Shown here in pieces: positions 13,601 to 21,639 of a stretch of 64,000 nucleotides of DNA. Source of the stretch: Metallyticus violacea. Taxonomy: Eukaryota > Arthropoda > Insecta > Mantodea > Metallyticidae. Under the pieces are notes generated by a model that made no database searches, had not been told where the DNA came from, and saw nothing but the letters and a program-made list of their open reading frames with translations. The DNA is taken from the NCBI GenBank assembly GCA_030762175.1, contig CM060833.1, positions 3,726,001 to 3,790,000 of the forward strand. The letters are read 5' to 3'. Position numbers and translations under genes: made by a program. Position 1 is the stretch's first letter. Each line of letters opens with the position of its first letter.

Positions 13601-16600
13601 AACATTTGCTGTCTTATTTATTCCATATCGCATCATCTATCACCCCTGGCTGTTAGATGTACTAGAATTTTTAAACTGAAAATTTAATTCTCTTTCCATT
13701 CTCAGAAAAGAAAATTCATCATTTCATTTCAAAAAAGCAATTCGACCTTGAAATATCCTTGGAAATGGCATTTCAAGGACAAGCAAGGCTGCTATCTTAT
13801 GTCCCCTAGGAGCACTCAAAATTTTATCTGAAGCATTTTTTTTTTTATTTTCTTCTTTGTTTTGGAGGAAAATGGCCACAACATTATAAATACCTCACTC
13901 TACATGCGTGCATGTGTGTGTGTGTGTGAGAGAGAGAGAATTATAAAAGTATAAAAGGATAAAAACACTAAGATAAAGTCTCACTTGAAATCTATATTTC
14001 AAACTGGTTGAGTTCTTCTATGGCAAGAAGACATAGAAGAACTATATTTCGCTATATTTTGAACTTGTTGAGTTCGAAATATAGCGACTTAAAGTGTGGC
14101 TTTATCTTAGTGTTTTATTCTTTCCTACTTTTATAATTACTGTTAATTTGTTACATTGTTAATAGTGTTACTTTATTTTTCTTTTTCTTTTATATTATAA
14201 ATACATGAACTATATATATGAACTACACAGAAATTGTGTGTGTGTGTGTGTATATATATAAAAACTACACAGAAATAATTGTAGGGAATTTAGAGATGTC
14301 ATAATACATAAGTAACTTTCAGATAGGCAAAGTATGGTCAACTAAACCTAATGCAGTTTTATTGATTTAAACATTTTGGCATCAGATGCAGATAAGTCGG
14401 TGTTAAAGCCAAACCAGGTAAAAAATTGGTTTAGAATGTTTTTAAAACTGCCTTGCGAGCATAGAAATGTCAATTTTCTGCAGCACATTATCAGTGTTTT
14501 TAAGATTTAGTGCTATAAAAATCACTCAAATCTCGAACTAATCAATTGACAGTTTGACAGTGAACATCATTAACTGCCTTCTTGCATAATGCAGCCTACT
14601 CTAGAGGGAGCTCTTTAACTGCTTGTGTGGTATATGCATACTGCAAAAGCTGATGTTCCACAGATTACAGATTTAATTCTTGTCATGCCATTGAATTTTT
14701 TTTATTTAATATGAAATATTGCGACACACATACTAAAGAATCATAAGTGAAACTTACTTATACTTTAAAGTTTTATTCTCCTTTTCAACAATGTATGTAT
14801 TGCCCACATAAATGGCTAATAAGCTTGCTACTAACATAATTCCTATTAATAATAAAAAAAAATTAACAATATCACAAGAATTGAACCTGCAGTCTGCAGA
14901 ACATCAGTTTTTGTGTTATGCATTTGTGTGGCAATACAAACAGTTAAAGAGCTCCCTCTAGAGTAGGCTACATCAAGACCAACTACATTTACCAGGTCCC
15001 TACACGGGAAAAAAATGGCAGCTGAAGTTGCCCTACACTGCCAATAGCAAATATGAAATTTTTATGCACTATTACATTTACAAGATATATTAGAAAATAT
15101 TTCAATGGTTTTTAAGAATCTGACATTGTTTACAACTATATTTCTTATATGTAAACAAAATATAAAATAATATGTATTACCTAAACTTCTTCACAGGTAG
15201 GCATAAATCTTTAAAAATATACTAACTTCCAAATTACTCAACACCTTAAAACTAATCAAAATAGATGAGTCAGCATCACATTTATTGTCTATTTTAATAA
15301 ATGACAATCTTCCTTGACAATAGTTATAAAAGGGTGTATGCCTTGTCTTAACCTCACTTGCAAAGGAGTCAAGACATAAGATCCTGCTCACACCATTCAT
15401 TAAAATACTCTTCATCTTCCCCCAAAACCTGCTTCATGCGTCCTTCTGGATCTTATCTTTCATTGCTAACCCTCACTGGCACATAAATGCTAGATTAGGG
15501 AAAATTGCCAAAGAAAATATTCTCTCTAACCACAAATTTTGATAAGAAATATTTAATACACACAGTTTCATCATTAACTGCAAAATATGCACAATGTATA
15601 CTCTTTAATGTAAATATGGTATTATGCCATGCACTGCCATAAAAAAGACATACAAGAGCGACATATTGCACAAACACTTTCTATTAATCAAGTTCCTGGT
15701 GTGATTTCACTATCAATATTAAAACTTAATAAAAAACAAAAGAAATATCACACTACTGCTGATTTACTTCCAATTATAATCCACTGTAATAAACCAGGTA
15801 ACTACAACAAACCAAATTAACAACGGCATGTAATTAAAAGCACAGACCACATTTTCCATCATTTTGTCTACTTCAATACCTACCTTGGGGTCTGCTAAAT
15901 GTAATCAATGTAGCCAGTCTGGATACATAATGCAAGAAGGCAAGTTAATACTTGTTCAGTGCACTATGAAATGATTAGTTCGAGAGTTGATGGATTTTTA
16001 TGGCATTAAAACTTGAAAATGCAGATAACAGGCTGCAGAAAATGTATATTTCTATGTCTGCAAGGAAATTTATAAAGGCATTCTAAACCAATTTTTCACC
16101 TGGCGTGGCTTTAACGCCAACTCATCAGATCTGAAGCCAAAATGTTTAACACCATAAATTGCATAATGTTTAGTTGTGGACCATATATTGGCTATCTCAA
16201 ATTGCTTTTCCACAACATTCTCTGAAATTATTTTGGTGTAGTTCATTCATGCCATGTATATTTGAATTTGAAGGTATAAACATACAAAAACAAAAAAATT
16301 CCACATTAATAAATACTTAATAATAGGATAATAAATAAATAATAAAAAATAAAAATAGAAATGTAAATTACTTTTATTTCTTTTAAAATGAATTATAAAT
16401 TTCCTATTTGCGTGCATACGTGCGTGTGTGAGTGAGTGAGAGAGAGCTTTAATGCCTTAAAATTCAAATGAACCTTGAAGTAAAGTTGTTGGTCCCGTGT
16501 TGTATATTCAAAGCATATTAAAGAACCTCAAGCCTTGAAGCAGTCTCAGAGGAAAATTTATTGGCCTTTTCACACTCTGAACCAAATAGGATGCCGGCCA

Positions 16601-19499
16601 TCTTCTGCAGCTTTTGTCAAAGCTTTTGAAGATGAAAAATCCCTTCCTTGCAGGTACTTCTTCAATTTGAGGAAAAGGAACCTAGTACAAGTTGCCGAAG
16701 CCATGATTAAGACTTTTATACCCAAAAAAATGAGTCCATTGAATCTTTGTATTTCATTTTTATGAGATATTCAGTGACATTTGCAATGTGCAGCCTGCAT
16801 TATTGTGGTGCAGCATTCAGCTTGTGGTCTTTTACATGTGATATGATGTCCTATCAATGTATGTGGGCCCCATTCCACAAAATTACAAATGTATAGACTT
16901 GTAGTTATTAGTAAATTTCTGTTCCACAAAAGTTTCTGCTGCACTTATAGTTTACAACTCTCCATATTTACAAGTGATTTTTCATCATCTGTTCCACAGA
17001 AGTATTAGTCGGCCATTGGTAATTTGTATAAATTTCTCTACAAGTGTAGGAATACTGATAACTTCAAATACTAGCGCAAAATGCAATATATTTTTAATAC
17101 TTTTAGGAGTTAATTAATCTAATTAGAAAGTATGATAATGATAAGAGTAAAAATGTATATAAAGAAAATATAGTTCAATATTTGTGCACAATAAAAAAAA
17201 AGTTAGGTTAAGTGCAATTAAAGTATGGCTTATGGCTGATAATGGCACTTCCCATTTCAAATGTCAATTTCAGTCCAGCTTCTAGTTTATGTTTTTTAAG
17301 ATTCTTGCTATATGGCAGGAAAATATTTTTTTTTCATTCTCCATTCTCTTTTAACAGTCTCTTTTGACATACTTTTCCCAGTGTTTTGCTTATAATGAGA
17401 ATAAGATTTCCAAGCAATTTAAACAAATACATAAATATAAATAATCAAATGGACCAATAAAATAAATTACCAAGAACAATCTGAAAGCCCAATCTCCTGC
17501 CATCTCTCGACGACCATAATTGATGCTCCTAAATGTAGGGGTCTCAAAGTGGATTGCACTTGAATATTGAAAAATGCATAATAAAGTATTTAAATTATCT
17601 AAAATACAAATTTATTATTAAGGAGTGGACATAACCTGTTATGTGGCAAACAGCTGTTTCTCCACCTTGCTCTTATATTATGTCACCTGAAACTTTTTAC
17701 CAGCAGTTTACAAGTGTTGTACTTCTTTTGTGGAACAGAAAATTACAAAACCATACATTAAAAGAACTTATACTAATACATTTTTAATATATTAGACTTT
17801 TGTGGAATAGGGCCCAGAAAAGAAAATTTGAGGTGTTTTGAGAAATGTACCTAATGATTTTGTGAAAATTACATTCATCCTAAAGTACATGGTTCATGTG
17901 TTCAGAAAAAATTTCCATCTCTAAACAAAATTGGAATACAGTCTTTTCAATACTTTGGTAAATGCTCATGTTCCCTTTTTAATTATTTGATTTATTTACA
18001 TATGATCTTAAACATCTCCGTCAGTGTTCCATTCAATTCAGGACATGAAACAGCCGATAAATTTTGCTCAAGCCTCTTTTTTCAGGCTTGAGGTTCTTTT
18101 ACATGCCATAAATCTGCAACACTGGACCACAACTTTATTTCCCTTCCAAAGGAAGCCATACTTAGGACTTTTATATCAGAAAATATTTGACCTTAGCCAG
18201 GATTGAACCTGTAATTTTGGGTCTACGAGACAATATGGTTACCACTGGACCAGCTGGACCGGGTTGCATTTAAACTGCAACCATCCATTTGCCATTATGG
18301 AACTGAGGCCAATAATAGTAAACATGTCCTTACTATTAAAACGCATCTCTGCAGCACCACTTTTGAAACTGTTCACAGTTATTTGTGATTATGTCATAAT
18401 AGAACTTTTTTATAAGATGATGCAATTTTAGATTACCTATGCAGTGAAGATTATTAAAGTTACAATACAAGGGCCAAAGTTGTATTTTCCTTGGGTTTCT
18501 ACATTACACTTACAGCACATTACCACTACTGTTCACAGTTATTTGTGATTGTGACATAATAGAACTTTTTTATAAGATGATGCAATTTTAGATTAACTAT
18601 GCAGTGAAGATCATTAAAGTTACAATACAAGGGCCAAAGTTGTATTATTCTTGGGTTTCTACATTACACTTAGAGCACATTACCACTGACTGCATAATTA
18701 TCTTCAATACATTAACCCTAAACGTATTGCACCACTTAAAAATCACGACACAATGAAACACTACTTTTTCTCTCTGCAGAATGAACAAAAAAAAAATAAA
18801 TAAACATAACATGCACACTTACCATTTTCATAAATTTGCTCTAAAGTGTCAACAGAATTTAAAGAGAACAGACGGTATCCAGTCTTTGTACCCACAGCCA
18901 AGGAACTGAAAAATGAGACACAAATCATCAGTACAAAACGCCACTTTAAACTTTACACACGTTTCTTATGCGTTTCTGAACATGATCACCTTGTTGAATC
19001 ATTAAATGATATGTGCATTATGATATATACAATATTTTGACACTTGTCCCCAATACAGTATGGCACAACACCTATTCCAATGAGCATCCCCTCCCAAGAA
19101 TGTTTGCATAACGCGCCCTACTTCGTGGAAGTTTACTTTCACTTCATCTAGCTGCAAGGTTCACATATGCAATTTTTTCTTTGTTTGTTTTTCAAATTTT
19201 CAAACAATTAGCGCTTGTGTTTCGGTTTGGACATGCAGGACCAACTGGCTGGCTTCGCAAAATTGATACCTTATCACGGTACATGAAAGAATGCTGAGAA
19301 CAAAGAGCCTTGAACGTAAACAAACATTTACGCTGAGCTATGACATATGCAATGATACCTACGTGCAATCTTGATTAAAATTAACAAAGAATACTCCGCT
19401 AGCAGGATCACTTCCTTGATTTGCGAGGTTCATTAGTCCGGATATACCAGCCTTTAATCCCTGCGTCAACACATCAACGTTTCTAGCAAAGTTTTGCAT
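1404..19499 (-). CDS. WIPI2: WIPI2/Atg18-type PROPPIN, five coding exons (C-terminal exons beyond left edge)
   Basis: Autophagy protein: a seven-bladed beta-propeller that binds PI3P and PI(3,5)P2 on phagophore membranes and, in the WIPI2 branch, recruits ATG16L1. Exons read 19363-19499, 18823-18905, 9633-9799, 4708-4902 and 1404-1675. Their lengths (137, 83, 167, 195, 272 nt) join in phase into 284 codons plus 2 nt. Each junction has a GT donor and AG acceptor. The product matches WIPI2 closely: [53 protein letters not shown] and [18 protein letters not shown], with the lipid-binding FRRG at residues 243-246. Vertebrate WIPI2 has about 450 residues, so some 150 C-terminal residues should lie left of position 1. 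Introns are 457 bp, 9.0, 4.7 and 3.0 kb and full of transposons. WIPI1 is the main alternative, but wording favours WIPI2. Confidence 0.93.
1676..2632. other. WIPI2 intron 4, proximal part
   Basis: AT-rich intron sequence. A slightly richer patch at 2230-2530 is open on the plus strand but resembles no protein family I know and is antisense to the gene. Nothing else recognised. Confidence 0.5.
2633..2903 (+). repeat. tRNA-derived SINE, family 1, near full length
   Basis: Starts with a tRNA-like head (GTCCTGG, then GTAGTGGTAACGATACTTAC as an A-box region, and a degraded B box). The body carries the family hallmarks 'aagtatggctt', 'aagaacctcaagcctgaaag' and 'gacctctgagcaaaattt'. It ends in 'gatgacctgagatgttaaagaa' and 'ccataaataaa'. 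At least eight more copies occur in this window in both orientations, some truncated, which defines it as a dispersed SINE. It sits in WIPI2 intron 4. Confidence 0.85.
2940..4150 (-). pseudogene. Penelope-like reverse transcriptase, interrupted by a foldback element
   Basis: Read on the minus strand, about 4150-3905 gives the Penelope N-terminal block [16 protein letters not shown], and 3540-2940 gives the RT palm ([34 protein letters not shown] and GLSMGCPL). Penelope RTs share this DKGN and FDV.SLF..IP order. Between them, 3606-3901 is a separate foldback repeat. Stops and shifts are frequent, so it is dead. It points towards the plus-strand Penelope nuclease fragment at 4170-4400 only in inverted orientation, so the two are not one colinear copy. 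Confidence 0.8.
3606..3901. repeat. Foldback element with hammerhead-like motifs in both arms
   Basis: A left arm (about 3606-3715, starting ATAACAAATTATTTATGAGG) is repeated inverted at about 3790-3901 (ending ATAATTTGTTAT). Each arm holds ACTCAAATTTCACTAGTTTTGT, CACTTACTTGGAC and then a stem-forming block of the type CTGACGATGA-AGG...CCT-TTGAAACATGTCC. This block resembles the core of the hammerhead ribozymes that Penelope-like elements carry in their terminal repeats, but is imperfect. It splits a Penelope RT. A sister copy splits a mariner at 11403-11627. Confidence 0.7.
4170..4400 (+). pseudogene. Penelope-like element, GIY-YIG endonuclease fragment
   Basis: Plus-strand reading gives [23 protein letters not shown], then after a shift [23 protein letters not shown] and DSLMNLD. 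This is the C-terminal part of the Penelope GIY-YIG nuclease and matches the copy at 25334-25741 block for block. One stop and one frameshift are present. The catalytic GIY/YIG strands themselves are gone. Confidence 0.7.
4401..4707. other. WIPI2 intron 4, distal part
   Basis: Includes a short run of CAC/ATC-like triplets near 4570-4615. No other feature is recognised up to the exon 4 donor. Confidence 0.5.
4708..4902 (-). CDS. WIPI2: WIPI2 exon 4
   Basis: Encodes 65 residues (130-194) from [17 protein letters not shown] to [12 protein letters not shown], the middle blades of the propeller. The acceptor is TTTTGTAG before AGGTTAGTGG. The donor is GTGAGT at 4707-4702. Both ends are phase 0. 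Confidence 0.95.
4903..5297. other. WIPI2 intron 3, proximal part
   Basis: AT-rich intron with nothing recognisable. Confidence 0.5.
5298..6320 (+). pseudogene. mariner transposase pseudogene, copy A
   Basis: N-terminal mariner wording [19 protein letters not shown] begins near 5397, followed in another frame by EAYGESF and QRWFKMFKE. The C-terminal catalytic end [20 protein letters not shown] is near 6010-6070 and the tail [10 protein letters not shown]...DYFE near 6150-6240. The middle is scrambled. The first 200 bases, including sequence before the coding part, match 13190-13500, so both are copies of one family. Confidence 0.7.
6321..7029. other. WIPI2 intron 3, unassigned part
   Basis: AT-rich, no open reading frame of note and no repeat recognised. 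Confidence 0.5.
7030..7735 (+). pseudogene. Non-LTR retrotransposon reverse transcriptase fragment
   Basis: In order: [34 protein letters not shown], a stop, [21 protein letters not shown] (RT motif B), [10 protein letters not shown] (motif C with the catalytic DD), [23 protein letters not shown] and a C-terminal [15 protein letters not shown]. These are the palm and thumb of a LINE RT; stops and shifts show decay. The same lineage, opposite strand, is at 12250-13170. The end at 7735 joins abruptly to a mariner C-terminus. Confidence 0.8.
7738..7975 (+). pseudogene. mariner transposase C-terminal fragment
   Basis: Gives [25 protein letters not shown] (the region of the third catalytic acid, here SYYH in place of SDYH), then [20 protein letters not shown] and a tail RDYVEK. 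The last 60 bases match the minus-strand mariner at 55480-55990, so they are one lineage. Fused in frame to the preceding LINE fragment. Confidence 0.75.
7983..9370 (-). pseudogene. Non-LTR retrotransposon with RNase H fragment, split by a SINE
   Basis: Minus strand, 9370-8850: [54 protein letters not shown], the end of a LINE RT. After SINE 8531-8812, 8420-7983 gives [20 protein letters not shown] and an RNase H-like start LRIYTNDS followed by [10 protein letters not shown] and [14 protein letters not shown]. RNase H downstream of RT points to an I/LOA-type or related lineage. The RNase H assignment rests on a YTDGS-like motif with a changed residue, so it is moderate. Confidence 0.65.
8531..8812 (+). 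repeat. SINE family 1 copy inside a LINE fragment
   Basis: Head GGTTCTGGTGGTGAGTGC, B box GGTTCAAACCTGG, body 'aagtatggcttcc', 'aagaacctcaagcctgaaag', 'gcttctgagcaaaattt', tail 'gagattttaaag'...'aataaatcaaa'. Same family as 2633-2903. It interrupts the minus-strand LINE at 7983-9370, giving a relative age for the insertion. Confidence 0.85.
9633..9799 (-). CDS. WIPI2: WIPI2 exon 3
   Basis: Encodes most of residues 74-129, [11 protein letters not shown] to [11 protein letters not shown]. The acceptor is TTTGCAG above 9799. The donor is GTGAGT at 9632-9627. It enters two bases into a codon and ends in phase 0. Confidence 0.95.
9800..10932. other. WIPI2 intron 2, unassigned part
   Basis: AT-rich. 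A charged minus-strand stretch at 10430-10780 (rich in K, E and R) could be a decayed LINE 3' region like that at 12250-13170, but I could not match it. Confidence 0.45.
10933..12215 (+). pseudogene. mariner transposase pseudogene (irritans-like) with insertion
   Basis: Starts [17 protein letters not shown] (10933). It runs through [32 protein letters not shown] (first catalytic region, E to K), then a 225-bp foldback insertion, then [28 protein letters not shown], a degraded second acid region ([13 protein letters not shown]) and the tail FQNWFQRM near 12150-12175. At least three shifts and several stops. Length and order are those of a full mariner transposase of about 345 residues. Confidence 0.8.
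11403..11627. repeat. Foldback element inserted in mariner, hammerhead-like motif
   Basis: Left arm starts ATAACAAATCATTATTGAAG; right arm is its inverse, ending CAATAATAGTTTGTTAT. Both arms carry CTCAAATTTCACTAATTT and a CTTGCTTG/CAAGCAAG block. The unit 11532-11569 reads GTGCTGAAGATGAAGGC-AATA-GCCTTTGAAAC-ATGTCC, a hairpin framed by CTGA..GATGA and GAAAC. Homologous to 3606-3901. The mariner reading resumes right after it, and flanks 'aaaacttggattttt' and 'aaaagtatggatata' look like a decayed target duplication. Confidence 0.75.
12250..13170 (-). pseudogene. Non-LTR retrotransposon RT C-terminal fragment
   Basis: Minus-strand reading: [46 protein letters not shown], then [25 protein letters not shown] and WVQKYRKVS. 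This is the post-catalytic part of a LINE RT of the same kind as 7030-7735 (shared ..W...N..KSK.MVF and ..ADK...R.CK pattern). The YADD motif is not preserved here. Confidence 0.65.
13190..13690 (+). pseudogene. mariner N-terminal fragment, copy B
   Basis: Non-coding lead 13190-13330 matches 5298-5395. Then [22 protein letters not shown] and, in another frame, a [20 protein letters not shown] block as in the mariner region ahead of the second helix-turn-helix. The catalytic part is absent. Confidence 0.6.
13911..13941 (+). repeat. (TG)n(AG)n microsatellite
   Basis: TG dinucleotides followed by AG dinucleotides, immediately left of a hairpin repeat. Confidence 0.9.
13937..14155. repeat. Foldback (hairpin) repeat
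   Basis: Left arm 13942-14025 (AATTATAAAAGTATAAAAGG, AAAACACTAAGATAAAG) is repeated inverted at 14072-14150 (GGCTTTATCTTAGTGTTTTA, CTACTTTTATAATT). The centre has a second small hairpin around GTTCTTCTATG/CATAGAAGAAC. No coding potential. Sequence differs from the ATAACAAA foldbacks, so this is a second family. Confidence 0.75.
14200..16265. repeat. Large inverted repeat (about 2.07 kb, arms about 400 bp)
   Basis: Left arm 14205-14600 and right arm about 15930-16262 match in inverted orientation. Shared blocks include GAACTACAC.GAAATAATT, AACATTTTGGC.TCAGAT, AAAAATTGGTTTAGAATG and TTTTCTGCAGC; the two arms meet the interior at CTTCTTGCATAATG. Inside, a second inverted pair (14591-14685 versus 14876-14978) shares CTACTCTAGAGGGAGCTCTTTAACTG and a tRNA B-box-like GGTTCAATTCTTG. 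The core (15000-15900) has no recognised protein. It could be a non-autonomous DNA transposon with long TIRs, or two copies of one repeat facing each other. Confidence 0.7.
14237..14261 (+). repeat. (GT)n(AT)n microsatellite
   Basis: GT repeats followed by AT repeats inside the left arm of the large inverted repeat. Confidence 0.85.
16485..16605 (+). repeat. SINE family 1, internal fragment
   Basis: Contains 'ggtcccgtgttgta', 'aaagaacctcaagcc', 'tctcagaggaaaattt' and 'ttttcacactctga', the middle of the SINE; head and tail are missing. Confidence 0.75.
16865..17815. mobile_element. Non-autonomous DNA transposon with GGGCCC-type terminal inverted repeats
   Basis: Left end GGGCCCCATTCCACAAAA and right end inverse GGGCCCTATTCCACAAAA form terminal inverted repeats, and the motif CTGTTCCACA.AAG is repeated several times just inside each end. 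Length 951 bp, no transposase recognised. Target duplications are not obvious. The GGG start would fit PIF/Harbinger-type ends, but without a duplication the superfamily stays open. Confidence 0.65.
17986..18264 (-). repeat. SINE family 1, near full length, minus strand
   Basis: Inverse of the family: tail 'atttgatttattta' at the left, then 'tcaggcttgaggttctttta', 'ggaagccatacttaggac', B box inverse 'ggattgaacctg' and an A-box region 'ggttaccactggacca' near 18235-18252. The head carries an extra GGTCC block relative to other copies. Confidence 0.85.
18368..18688 (+). repeat. Tandem duplication, two units of about 160 bp
   Basis: 18368-18527 and 18528-18688 are direct repeats that begin ACTGTTCACAGTTATTTGTG and include TAAGATGATGCAATTTTAG and AAGGGCCAAAGTTGTATT. 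The units differ at only about ten positions, so the duplication is fairly recent. It lies in WIPI2 intron 2. Confidence 0.9.
18823..18905 (-). CDS. WIPI2: WIPI2 exon 2
   Basis: Encodes [27 protein letters not shown], the first propeller strands. The acceptor is TTTTTCAG above 18905. The donor is GTAAGT at 18822-18817. It takes one base to complete the threonine codon of exon 1 and leaves one base for exon 3, which restores a glycine codon. Confidence 0.95.
18906..19362 (-). other. WIPI2 intron 1
   Basis: 457 bp with GTAGGT donor at 19362-19357 and TTCAG acceptor at 18910-18906. No transposon recognised, unlike the other introns. Confidence 0.8.
19363..19499 (-). CDS. WIPI2: WIPI2 exon 1 with start codon
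   Basis: Start chosen at ATG 19499-19497, giving [18 protein letters not shown] then [24 protein letters not shown]. Met 23 (19433) aligns with the usual N-terminus of mammalian WIPI2 (MNLASQ), so it is a possible alternative start. The upstream reading meets a stop soon (TAG at about 19525), so the first Met is preferred. Confidence 0.9.
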
Positions 19500-20279
19500 A
19501 AATATTCAGTAAAACTATACGACCTTGGTCCGATCACTCCATATTGACCACTAAAACAGCTGAGGCTGCATACACCAGCGTTATGCGTTTGTTTATTTTT
19601 CTCAACTGAGAACTCAAATGTTTAAAATGGCGCGTTCTTCAAATACAATATATTTTCGTTAACCTAGAAGTTCGCTATTATTTAGGTTTCACTTAGGCTT
19701 AAGAAATCAATAAATGTGACAGTTCCTAGTTCCTGGAAATTGCAAACAGGTGGCCAAACGTAACAATGCTGAAGTGCAACCCACTATCCCTCTGGAAAGG
19801 TAGGATAGTTAACATGTATTGCTGACTTTCCATGCAGCAGATTTATAATTATTTCTGAATGAGGCTTTGCAGGAAATATTTTGTTGTTGTGAAGAGGCAG
19901 TTACAATTGGAAATTCATTTGTTTGTCAAAACAATAATGTTATTTGTTTACTATTGTACAATTGTATAGTTAGACAAGCATATACCTTAATTTCCGTTCA
20001 GTTTGCTTCAGTTTTATTTTATAGTGTGTGTTACAAACACTGCATGCATATCACATAGAATACTGCATCATGAATGTGTTTTTATGCTTTTGAATCTATT
20101 TCTTCCTTTGACATTTTCAGTTCCATTCAAATTAAACATTTTCAATTCTTGTCTTATTTTTGCCTTTAATGTGGCTAATATACTTACATATTATATTTAA
20201 AGTAATTATTGTTTCAAAATCATCTTATCAAATTGGTGAATAATTCAAAAATACAAAATTAGTTGTAATTTATTTATCA
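19500..20279. other. WIPI2 5' leader and upstream region
   Basis: Positions 19500-19680 should hold the 5' UTR and promoter: CpGs occur (for example near 19630), no transposon is seen, and no TATA box is convincing. Beyond 19760 the sequence is AT-rich with nothing recognised. Confidence 0.4.
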
Positions 20280-21595
20280 TTTATTATTAGGAAACTTTGA
20301 AACTTTTTTATTAAAACTTGAAGATCCCTTAAGCTTTTATTTAAGCCAAAGCACAAATTAATTATATATGGGGACATAAATATTGATTGCTTAATGCCAA
20401 GTGGCAGAATTAATTTATTAAACTCCCTTCTTACTGCATATAATATAGTCTTTCCCACCAGGATTGATAAAAGCTCTAGCACAGCAATAGATAATATCTT
20501 TCTAAATTCAGATAAACTGTCATCATATTCTGTGTCTCCATTGATCAATGATCTTCTAATCATGATGCTCAAGTAATAGCTAAGAAGTACTCTACAATAA
20601 AACTCAAAGAATGTTATAGATATATAAAATATAGAGATATTAATGATGCAAACCTTGGTAAATGGTGGAGGCATTTCAACAAGAATCATAGAATAGTGTG
20701 TACAGTGCAAATGAAGTTAATAGTAAATTCAACCATTTCTTATATATTTTTATATTGCATTTTGAAGCATATTTTCCACTAAAAAAAAAAAGTTACATTA
20801 TGAGCAGGAAATAGTTAACCCAAGGAATTAAAAAAAAAATCTTATCAACATAAAAGACAACTATATAATGAGCTAAAGCTCAATAAAGACCCTAAATTAA
20901 AAATACATTTTAAAAAGTATTGTAAGATACTGCAGAAAGTCATAAAAACAGCAAAAATCCTCCACTATCAAAACTTATGAGTCAGTCAAAAAACACGCTG
21001 ATGACCTGAGATGTTAAAGAGCATCCATAAATAAATCAAAGTCAAAAAACAAAATAAAGATCTTTTGAATATAATAAAATAGGAAATAGGCAAAAATTTG
21101 CAATAATCTTAAGCATTAACAACCAAGAGACGCAGCACCTTGCAGATGTAACAAATGTGTTTAATGATTACTTTCTTAATCTAACAAAAAATTTAAATTT
21201 ATACTGAGCAAAGGAAATTAATACCCCCCTTAGTCATTTGTGTAATGAGTCCTTAATGTCCAGTATATTTACTGAATGGTTAAAATATCAATAGTGAATC
21301 CTCTGTTCAAAAATGGAGAAAATATAAATATCTTTAAGTTAGACCTATAGCTATTTCACCTTTTTCTAAGGTTTTTGAGAAAGTAATGTACAACAGGCTT
21401 TACCATTACCTTGAAGGTAGCAATATTTTAGTTAATGATCAATTTGCCTTTAGAAAAGAAATTGCATAAGAAAATGCAATCTGTAAACACACTAATGAAA
21501 TTTTAACTGCAGTTAATGAAAAAAATGAAAATATATGTAGGAATGACATTTTGGATTTATCAAAGGCTTTTGATTGTGTACTTGCATACCTTGCT
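20280..21595 (+). pseudogene. CR1/L2-like non-LTR retrotransposon, endonuclease and RT start
   Basis: Endonuclease part at 20360-20580: IIYGDINIDCLMPSGRINLL, FPTRIDKSSSTAIDNIFL and YSVSPLINDL..NHDAQ (the terminal SDH is SNH here). After a decayed linker holding a SINE tail at 20995-21050, RT blocks RPIAISPFSKVFEKVMYNRL, NILVNDQFAFRK and DILDLSKAFDCV end near 21590. Many stops. The palm beyond motif A is missing, cut at the junction with the next fragment. Confidence 0.75.
20995..21052 (+). repeat. SINE family 1, 3' tail only
   Basis: 'gctgatgacctgagatgtta' followed by 'aagagcatccataaataaa', the last 50 or so bases of the SINE, inside a LINE pseudogene. Confidence 0.8.
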
Positions 21596-21639
21596 CATAC
21601 TGGCAATTGTTCAGAAGAATAGCCACAATCCAAATTTTA

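Noticed and set aside
16080..16135. Hammerhead-like CTGATGAG (inverse strand) in the large inverted repeat
   Set aside because: The stem II and GAAA parts do not follow at the right spacing, so I did not call a ribozyme.
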